Assembly (NCBI GenBank): GCA_017649565.1
Contig: JAGCGO010000019.1
Span: 1-64,000 of the forward strand
DNA length: 64,000 nucleotides
From: Fibrobacter sp.
Lineage (GTDB): Bacteria > Fibrobacterota > Fibrobacteria > Fibrobacterales > Fibrobacteraceae
Direction: 5' to 3'
The notes beneath the pieces were generated by a model that saw only the letters and a list, made by a program, of their open reading frames with translations, ran no database searches and was not told the DNA's origin. This document shows, in pieces, positions 58,901 to 64,000 of the stretch (positions are counted from its first letter, which is position 1; each line of letters begins with the position of its first letter). A program made the translations under genes and the position numbers.

Positions 58901-60570
58901 GCAGCAAACGGCTTGTCCCAACCAGTGAACTTGAAGGAAGCCGATTCTGTTTCAAAGTCAGCCGGGATTTCCGAGTCGTTTTCTTCGTCGTAGTAGAAGA
59001 CCATGGAACCCTTTTCGAAGGACTTCTTGCCCAGTTCCTTACCGAAGCTGGTCACGAAGGTGATTTCAATGAGCTCGTTCAACACGGCATTGTAGGTCAC
59101 AGCACGAGTGTAGAACTTAGTCTGAGCTTCGGCAGAAGTCAGCACGTTGCCATGGTCGTCCTTCCAGCCGCGGAACACTGCGCCAGTGACCTGCGGGTCG
59201 GCAACAGTCGCTTCAACAATCTTGCCCTTAACGGTCGTCGCTTCGAGAACGACTTCGCCATTGACAACAAACGTAATCTTGTAGTTGCCAGCGCAGCCAG
59301 AGAAGTCAAGCACCGGATAGTTACCGTCTTCGAAAAGCCAGACAAAGGTATAATCAATTTTGCCGTTCTGGGTGTTAAGAACCCTAACAAAATCACTGTT
59401 AGTGTTCATTTCAGCGGTCGTCTTACCCAACACTGTGGTAATCGTAGAGCTGTTGTCTTCGTTGGAGCCATACGGCTTCATCTTCTTAAGGGCGGTAGAA
59501 TCGTAGTAGCAGTTTTCGACCGTAGAGAAGGCCTTGGTGCGAGAGTTGTTATCAACCTTACCAATAACGCCACCCTTAGTCTTACCGACAACCGTGTTGG
59601 TCGTGCTGAAGGAGTTCAGCACCACAGCCGTGTAGTTGCCCGTTTCATATCTAGAATCGTTATCGAAATAGCTTTCACCAACAACACCACCGGCAGTACC
59701 GCTCCAAGTAGAAGCAGTCACGGGACCATCGTTGCGGCAGTTATTGATGGAGCCATCCTTGTTGTAGCCCACGATACCGCCAGCATAGGCGGAGCCGTTT
59801 ACGGCACCCAGGTTCTGGCAAGTAGCAATGCGGCCCGGAACGTGGGTGATGTTGGATTCAATATTTCTATAATGAGAACCACCCACGATACCACCGGCAG
59901 TATTGCCTGTTATCGTTCCGTGGTTGATGCTGGAGCTGATAGCGCCCGTGTTAGCACCGGCAATACCGCCAGCCAATTCAGAGGCCGAGACCGTAGCATG
60001 GTTTTCGCAACCAATCATCGTGCCGTAACCACCGTTACGACCGGCAATACCACCAACACCACCATTGGAGGCATCACCCGAAGATTGCACCTTGACAGAC
60101 TCAGTCGTCTTGCCGCCTTCGAGCACACCATAGTTCAAGCCAACGATGGCACCCGCATATTTAGAGTCTCTTACATTCACAATGGTATTGCTGATGGTAA
60201 TATTCTTGACAATACCCTGTTGACCAATCACACCAAAGAAGCCCGCATAGGACTCGCCGGAACCGGAAACCTTAACAATCTTCAGTCCGGAAATCGTCAT
60301 TCCATTGCCATCGAAAATACCCTCAAAGGCTTTATCTTCGGCCTGACCGATAGGTTTGAATTCCGCATTACCACAATCAATGTCATTCATCACGATGGCA
60401 TTGACGACCTTGCCTTCTTTGGTCCAGTCACGGAGCTTGGCCAAGTCCGAGCACTGTGTAAGTTTTGCGTAGTCTTTGCCAAGTATGGTCGTATCAGCCA
60501 TAGAAACAGCGAAGGAATTCGCTGCCATGGCGAGACAGAAACCAACTGCAGTTGTAAATATTTTTTTCAT
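55903..60570 (-). CDS. Giant secreted surface protein: GLUG-type beta-helix plus InlB-like repeats and sorting domain
   Basis: A 1555-residue protein. The signal peptide ends near FAV (about residue 21). Residues about 60-400 have GLUG-like motifs (GGIAGRNGG, GGIAGANTG, GGIVGYNKDG), a beta-helix type seen in adhesins. From about 430 come Listeria-Bacteroides (InlB B-type) repeats with VAYGADA..P..PVVEGFRFDGWD. In the middle, about 126-residue units alternate these with C..ALGE..C..VPADTT and C.EWTVNGEVFTDSTF. The end is a sorting-type domain (GSYLVRVGAQTKRVTVR). AAAGGG precedes the ATG. It is probably a cell-surface adhesin or structural fibre. Confidence 0.82.
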   Translation of the reverse strand: MKKIFTTAVGFCLAMAANSFAVSMADTTILGKDYAKLTQCSDLAKLRDWTKEGKVVNAIVMNDIDCGNAEFKPIGQAEDKAFEGIFDGNGMTISGLKIVKVSGSGESYAGFFGVIGQQGIVKNITISNTIVNVRDSKYAGAIVGLNYGVLEGGKTTESVKVQSSGDASNGGVGGIAGRNGGYGTMIGCENHATVSASELAGGIAGANTGAISSSINHGTITGNTAGGIVGGSHYRNIESNITHVPGRIATCQNLGAVNGSAYAGGIVGYNKDGSINNCRNDGPVTASTWSGTAGGVVGESYFDNDSRYETGNYTAVVLNSFSTTNTVVGKTKGGVIGKVDNNSRTKAFSTVENCYYDSTALKKMKPYGSNEDNSSTITTVLGKTTAEMNTNSDFVRVLNTQNGKIDYTFVWLFEDGNYPVLDFSGCAGNYKITFVVNGEVVLEATTVKGKIVEATVADPQVTGAVFRGWKDDHGNVLTSAEAQTKFYTRAVTYNAVLNELIEITFVTSFGKELGKKSFEKGSMVFYYDEENDSEIPADFETESASFKFTGWDKPFAAATENTTYTAMYDEIAKAFSVKFFVQGKLHNEQTVAYGADAQKPADPVVEGFRFDGWDAEFTNVKADLEINAKLTEMTEICYVTVDSTKCDTVPVDTTVIIDGPASNDSLTCDAWLNGETVLPSGAELTVSQKIELEARCKVNEFDVNFFVLQKLHDSQKVAYGAAAEAPADPVVEGYRFDSWDKDFSRITAALDVNANMTKMTTVCIVALGEAECVEVPADTTIKTPDVPSDNDSTCTEWTVDGKTFTDTAFLASEVPELVAKCHANEFSVAFYVYEGNDPAAATLFETQKVAYGADANDPQARVEETYGASYRFDGWDKAFTKVVSSLEVTGKITKMTTVCIVALGKTECVEVPADTTMPTPVVPADNDSTCTEWTVNGEVFTDSTFLASDIPELVANCHANAFDVKFVAFDSVLVDSQRVAFGDDATAPEAPVFEGFRFDGWDKEFTNVQSDLVVNAKLTAVVEYCVVALGETKCDTVPADTTITTPETPVSDDSTCTDWTVNGEVFTDSTFIASDVPELVAVCHANAFDVKFVAFDTVLVDSQRVAFGNDATAPEAPVFEGYRFDGWDKEFTNVQSDLTVNAQMTAVVEYCVVALGETKCDTVPADTVITTPEVPSNNDSTCTEWTVNGEVFSDSTFIASEVPELVAVCLAKEFDVKFVAFDTVLVDSQRVAFGTAAVAPDSLVPVFEGYRFSDWDADFTYVESDMVVNAVFDTLVKVTISADVGISTLDTTFYVLKDTTFTGLKTMIDALSGEFFVCEDITVNGEALTDTIVASSDLAVLAKCELTQHTVSYYVDKKLVRTEVVSHGYSANGAEGPEVAGKRFVKWDKDLHNVVADIETNGIYRDIEVDTIKVVVSGKTIDSIVVAKGDSVEYVLPKVKDTKDSIFSGWKVGDKVLNAGDTIIVKFGDKKIVASFEAATALPGTRSVAAFSILSENGQLQVIGARIGDELTVLDLQGRVVTRKIVQNSVELVSVATRGSYLVRVGAQTKRVTVR
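56930..58300 (-). repeat. 378-bp (126-codon) coding tandem repeats
   Basis: The sequence CGTGTCGGCCGGAACGGTGT and its surroundings recur at about 57070, 57448 and 57826 with exact 378-bp spacing. A fourth, more diverged unit near 58234 has a longer spacing of about 408 bp owing to an insertion. Confidence 0.8.
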
Positions 60571-60597
60571 AATGAGCCCTTTTTAGTGGGAGTTTTG

Positions 60598-60654
60598 GTG
60601 TGAGAAATGTAATTTTTTTGTCACGGCTCTACAAGGGTGTAATTTTTCTCACAC
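60598..60654. repeat. Inverted repeat upstream of the giant protein gene
   Basis: GTGTGAGAAA (60598-60607) and TTTCTCACAC (60645-60654) are perfect complements 37 bp apart, each next to TGTAATTTTT. A second pair, TGACGAAAA (60674-60682) and TTTTCGTCA (60724-60732), follows. These are potential regulator sites or 5' leader structures. Confidence 0.55.
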
Positions 60655-60764
60655 AAACAAAGTTCCGAAAATGTGACGAAAAGCACACAAAAACGGCATA
60701 ACGTAAACTTCTTTTTACACAATTTTTCGTCATTTTGGGCTTGCCGGTGCAAGTTTTTTGTAAT

Positions 60765-60796
60765 AAAAAGAGTGTGATAAAAATCACACTCTTTTT
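60765..60796. terminator. Terminator of the TIGR02147-lipoprotein operon
   Basis: A 14-bp perfect inverted repeat (60765-60778 with 60783-60796), A-run left and T-run right, lies about 30 bases past the stop at 60828 (minus strand). Confidence 0.9.
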
Positions 60797-60827
60797 TTCA
60801 AACCTTCCATTTACAACAAATTATATT

Positions 60828-62480
60828 CTAGTCTTTCACGCAGCGGAGACCCAAAAGTATATCCCCATCGTTGAGACTTAGTATTGGTAACCTTATATCT
60901 CGAATTGACGATACATAAACTCCAAAGCTATCACGAGAGTCATCGGACGGGCCTTCTCCAGTCTCAATAGTATAATTACTGTAGAAAGAGGTATGATACA
61001 CAGCTTTCTGTTCCGGATTGGGATACTGGGGATAACGCATCAGTTCTAGCATTTCGAGATTATCCTTTATGGCGTCAGCCATTTGGTCCCACTCCTGATT
61101 ATTGGGTACGTGCCAACCGTCAGGGCATATACCTTGGACATTCTCATTGAGGTTTATCGGCTGTTTAAGACGAACCTCAGAGCTATTAAACTCGCACTTT
61201 TCTCCAGCGGAAAGCCCAAAAATCTGGCAAATCGTATACCCTCTACCGATTCCAGGGCTATAACTTGTCATCCCTTTAGAATACATTTCACCTCGGTTGT
61301 TTCCCCAGCGAGAAACAGTATCATCACCATTCTTAGTGTCGTATTCCAAAAGGCTTGCCATCCAAGTAGCCGTATCGCCATTTTTCAATTCAACATCTAA
61401 AGTCTTGTAAACCATACCATCTCTTTCATCGACAAAAGAGCCATATTTTCCCGTGGTGTCAACAGGAGGGTCCCCTTCGTCTCTTTCTCCACCATAACCC
61501 ATCCATACGCCGTCACGGCAAATAACTCGTTCCTTTTCTTCAAAATGGGTCGTTCTTCTGACCTCGTCTTGAGTGTTACAGTGCCCCCATACAGAATCCC
61601 AAGGAGAAGCGAATTGCTTGAGAAACTTTTTAAAATCGGGAACTTCGGCGACTTCAACCCATTCTTTTACATACCTGGCAACGGTATCGCGGCCATCATT
61701 ATCGTAAGTGTAGTAATCGTAGACGGGTTCAAGCCCGACTTTGGCATCGTCAAAAACGCCATCGTGATAATCCATGGACACAAGGTCTTTTGTCCGGCGA
61801 ATCAAGACAGTGTCATCCCAGGTTCCATCCTTTTCCAAATCCAGGGAAATCTCGGCCAAAGTACTTGCTACTTCGCCCATATCTTTACCCGTAAGCATAA
61901 TCAAGGAGATTGCCAAAAGTTTAGCGTCGCCTTCGGTATTGTTGAGGATGTCGAGCTGATCAAAGGCTTCAGTCTCTTCTGAAAATCCAAAAGCAGCCAT
62001 CACTTCTTTTTCGGCTTGCTTTTTCGCTTCGCCAACGGTTTTACCCTGCTTGACCAGATAGCGAATTCGGTCAAAAGACAGATGCGTCAGAACGTTGATG
62101 TTGACATGGTCGAGGTCTTGCAGGTCTACAAGGCTATTCAACGAAATCATTTGTTCAGAACGAAAACCGCTCAACTCGCTGGTAAAGTAACCGTTGGCAT
62201 TGAGCCATGCATAGCGATCGTCCAAATCAATGTTTTTCAAGGAGTATTCACCTCGATCGTTATCGATTTCCGTGGAGAAATGGGCCCCCGTTTGCTGCAG
62301 CTTTTCATCCATCCCATAAAGGGTCACTTTGGTTCCTTTCGTAAAAGGCCCCTTTTGCGACTTCCCGGAAATAGTTCTTCCAGAGGCTGAACTTCCAGAA
62401 CCCGATTCAAACTGGCTGCACGCCGTGAAAAAAGTTCCTGCGACAAGTAACGTAAAAATGGCAAGGTTTATTTTAGACAT
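60828..62480 (-). CDS. FISUMP lipoprotein with N-terminal calcium/adhesion-like module
   Basis: A 550-residue protein with a lipoprotein signal (TFFTAC, Cys21). Residues about 38-185 form a module: SGKSQKGPFTKGTKVTLY, GEYSLKNIDLDDRYAWLNANGYF, LDHVNINVLTHLSFDRIRYLVKQGK, AEKEVMAAFGF. It recurs in the gene just upstream. A helical region with EEDG-like repeats follows to about 330. The FISUMP domain (about 350-550) has DERDGMVYKTLDV, GICPDGWHVPNNQEW and ends LGLRCVKD. The Shine-Dalgarno sequence AAGGAGG is perfect. The stop of the preceding gene lies 9 nt upstream, so the two form an operon. Confidence 0.85.
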   Translation of the reverse strand: MSKINLAIFTLLVAGTFFTACSQFESGSGSSASGRTISGKSQKGPFTKGTKVTLYGMDEKLQQTGAHFSTEIDNDRGEYSLKNIDLDDRYAWLNANGYFTSELSGFRSEQMISLNSLVDLQDLDHVNINVLTHLSFDRIRYLVKQGKTVGEAKKQAEKEVMAAFGFSEETEAFDQLDILNNTEGDAKLLAISLIMLTGKDMGEVASTLAEISLDLEKDGTWDDTVLIRRTKDLVSMDYHDGVFDDAKVGLEPVYDYYTYDNDGRDTVARYVKEWVEVAEVPDFKKFLKQFASPWDSVWGHCNTQDEVRRTTHFEEKERVICRDGVWMGYGGERDEGDPPVDTTGKYGSFVDERDGMVYKTLDVELKNGDTATWMASLLEYDTKNGDDTVSRWGNNRGEMYSKGMTSYSPGIGRGYTICQIFGLSAGEKCEFNSSEVRLKQPINLNENVQGICPDGWHVPNNQEWDQMADAIKDNLEMLELMRYPQYPNPEQKAVYHTSFYSNYTIETGEGPSDDSRDSFGVYVSSIRDIRLPILSLNDGDILLGLRCVKD

Positions 62481-62489
62481 ATATCCTCC

Positions 62490-63335
62490 TTATTTTCCCA
62501 TCCATTTATATATACACCTAAAGAAATCATCATCTCCATGCAGTTCTGCAGAACCTCTCGATTCTGGCAGTTCGCCTGAAGTAGAAAAGACCCGTGCAAG
62601 CTCATCAATACCCGCTTGAGCACCACTGCAATCCTCATTGATCTCATAAGCGCAAATAGAACCGCAATATTCACCGAACATACATTCATCGAAATGCGCG
62701 CTAATTTGTTCCAGCGCCTTGTCTGTTTCTCCGTCGTTGGCAATATCCAGATTCTCAAAATCATCTGCAAGATTTTCATAGCCAAACTCTTGCATCAATT
62801 CTTCACGAGCCTGTTTTTTTGCCTCGGCAAACGATTTCCCGTTTTCAACGAGGTAAAGAGCACGATCGTATTCAAGATGCGTAAGGATATTGATGTTTAT
62901 CTGGTCTCGATCTCGGATGTCGGACAGAGCCCTTAAGCTAATCTGGCATACCGTGTTCTCGCCCGTCGTTTCTCTTTTATAATAACCTGTTGCCTTCAGC
63001 CGGACAAACTGGCTTTCCAAATTGATGCCATCTATTTGGAAATCCCCCTTGTCAGTGCGAGTCGTGGCAAAAAATTCTTTGCCCGTGGGTTCAAGGCTAC
63101 CGTCCGCCGACGTTTCCGCGAGGACAATATTTGAGCCCTTTACAAAAGGACCTTTCTGCACCACGCCGGCAATCTGCTTGTTCGTAATTGCGACAACGGC
63201 AGCATCGCCCGAAGCACCGCCAGCGACATCTTTATCATCGGAATCGGAACAGGCAACCACAAAGCCCAGCAAAATGGCAAAAGCCAATGTAAAGGCCAAG
63301 CTTTCTCCTAATACTTTATACACATCCCTTTTCAT
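62490..63335 (-). CDS. Shorter lipoprotein paralogue lacking the FISUMP domain
   Basis: A 281-residue protein with a lipoprotein signal (FVVAC, Cys about 21). Residues about 45-190 match the N-terminal module of the next gene: AGVVQKGPFVKGSNIVL, KGDFQIDGINLESQFVRLKATGYY, INILTHLEYDRALYLVENGKSFAEAKKQAREELMQEFGY. It then departs after ANDGETDKA and ends with a Cys-containing segment, without EEDG helices or FISUMP domain, so it looks like an internally shortened family member. AAGGAGG precedes the ATG at 63335, which lies inside the end of the TIGR02147 gene (20-bp overlap). Confidence 0.78.
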   Translation of the reverse strand: MKRDVYKVLGESLAFTLAFAILLGFVVACSDSDDKDVAGGASGDAAVVAITNKQIAGVVQKGPFVKGSNIVLAETSADGSLEPTGKEFFATTRTDKGDFQIDGINLESQFVRLKATGYYKRETTGENTVCQISLRALSDIRDRDQININILTHLEYDRALYLVENGKSFAEAKKQAREELMQEFGYENLADDFENLDIANDGETDKALEQISAHFDECMFGEYCGSICAYEINEDCSGAQAGIDELARVFSTSGELPESRGSAELHGDDDFFRCIYKWMGK

Positions 63336-64000
63336 CTTTTCCCTCCTTATCAGATACACGTTTCTTCCCCAACTCTAAGCGTTCGCTCATCGGGAACAGC
63401 TGTACATTCAGGCGATACACCTGTTCCGTTTCGTCGTCTGCAGTAGCAATCGCTACGACACGACGGTAATAATCCTCTGTTTCCTTTTTTATCCGCTCGA
63501 AAGCGCGACGCGTAAGGCCAAGCGTATATCCCGACATGACGCGTTCGGAAATCGGCAAGCCAAGCGACTGGATGGCAAATTCCCCCATCTGGCGCTGCAG
63601 ATCGCGAGCTGCCAACGGCACGGCCTCCACAGGGGCCATTTTAATCGCCTTGTCCGTCTGATGGTAGTTCCCGTTCTTGTCCTTCTTCAAGAGTTTCGCC
63701 TTCACCAAGAAGTCAAGCGTCTCGGAAACTTCCGCTGCCGAAATCTTCGGCTTGCAGGCCTTCGCCATCTCGAGCGGTTTTGCTCCGGGCATGTGCGGGG
63801 CCAATTCGCGAATCACCGAATTTTTCCACGACTTGAAGTAAGCAAATTCTTCATTCCCGAGAATGCGTATCTTGTGGGCATTCGCCATCGCGCACCGTTC
63901 TTCGAATGCGGCTCGTTTTGCCACGTCGCTCTTAGCATGCGCATACGACACCATCAGGATAAAATAGTCGTATTCAAAGCCGACCAACCCCATAGCGCTC
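63316..64000 (-). CDS. TIGR02147 / DUF4423 family protein (cut by window edge)
   Basis: The 228 C-terminal residues are in the window, and the frame stays open to base 64000. FAYFKSWKNSVIRELAPHMPGAKP, SAAEVSETLDFLVKAKLLKKD.NG.YHQTDKAI, RDLQRQMGEFAIQSL, RVMSGYTLGLTRRAFERIKKE and EQVYRLNVQLFPMS are the family signature. The middle part looks like a winged-helix. The family is abundant in Fibrobacter and has been treated as a probable regulator, with no established target. Its 3' end overlaps the start of the first lipoprotein gene, so the three genes are co-expressed. Confidence 0.88.
   Translation of the reverse strand, partial: SAMGLVGFEYDYFILMVSYAHAKSDVAKRAAFEERCAMANAHKIRILGNEEFAYFKSWKNSVIRELAPHMPGAKPLEMAKACKPKISAAEVSETLDFLVKAKLLKKDKNGNYHQTDKAIKMAPVEAVPLAARDLQRQMGEFAIQSLGLPISERVMSGYTLGLTRRAFERIKKETEDYYRRVVAIATADDETEQVYRLNVQLFPMSERLELGKKRVSDKEGKDEKGCV

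Noticed and set aside
55738-60603. A 1621-codon open frame on the plus strand opposite the giant surface protein
   Set aside because: The minus-strand frame has a signal peptide, ribosome site, recognisable repeats and a sorting domain. The antisense frame stays open because TTA, CTA and TCA codons are rare in the real gene; it also begins inside tRNA-His.
62490-63335. The short lipoprotein as a frameshifted pseudogene
   Set aside because: Other frames over 62490-62760 do not restore the missing helices or FISUMP domain; the frame is intact with a perfect ribosome site, so an internal deletion or natural short form is more likely.

Overview
The window looks like a chromosomal segment of a Fibrobacter (Fibrobacteres), a strictly fibrolytic gut bacterium. 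The evidence is taxon-typical: three proteins with the 'Fibrobacter succinogenes major paralogous' (FISUMP) domain, a TIGR02147/DUF4423 protein, lipoproteins with poly-Ser linkers, several cellulase-class glycoside hydrolases, a Dcu C4-dicarboxylate carrier (succinate is the main fermentation product of the genus), a glycogen-synthase-type glycosyltransferase, and type IX-secretion-like C-terminal sorting domains. No phage, insertion sequence, CRISPR array, rRNA or resistance island is seen. The only RNA gene found is a tRNA-His.

Layout. 0-6.5 kb: tail of pgi, a BatD-like membrane protein, a GH8 lipoprotein, a secreted carbohydrate-binding-like protein and a GH5 endoglucanase. 6.6-16.1 kb: a tight six-gene minus-strand operon (carbohydrate-binding-like protein, three large outer-membrane beta-barrels, a lipoprotein, and a GH18-fold protein lacking the catalytic acid). 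This is the best candidate for an undescribed surface system. 16.3-25 kb: divergent GH5 lipoprotein, lpxA, a GT2 glycosyltransferase, an acidic lipoprotein paralogous to the 2.9-kb protein, FISUMP, cca and a PorZ-like propeller protein. 25-38.6 kb: mostly housekeeping (sigma-like factor, dsbD, glycogen synthase type GT4, esterase-like lipoprotein, folE, NSS transporter, nitroreductase, argA, FKBP isomerase, folD, YhhN-like). 38.7-49.7 kb: GH30, small lipoproteins, TfoX-N protein, FISUMP lipoprotein, a five-repeat Ser-linker protein, SMR transporter, GNAT, dcu carrier. 49.8-55.7 kb: a DacB-DUF1460 fusion coupled to aroA, acyl-ACP thioesterase, a stand-alone ComEC-like metallo-hydrolase, a double zinc-finger protein and tRNA-His. 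55.9-64 kb: a 1555-residue repeat surface protein and an operon of a TIGR02147 protein with two paralogous lipoproteins.

How it fits together. Polysaccharide attack appears split between lipid-anchored enzymes (GH8, second GH5, esterase-like protein) and proteins with a C-terminal beta-sandwich of type IX sorting style (first GH5, GH30, several binding or structural proteins). Sugars would feed pgi and glycogen storage, and succinate would leave through the Dcu carrier. Gene starts are of two kinds: strong AGGAGG-like ribosome sites, mainly inside operons and on exported proteins, and starts with a TATATT/TATCTT/TATAAT box only 4-8 nt upstream, which suggests leaderless transcripts. Functional assignments rest on motif recognition by eye; no database search was run.
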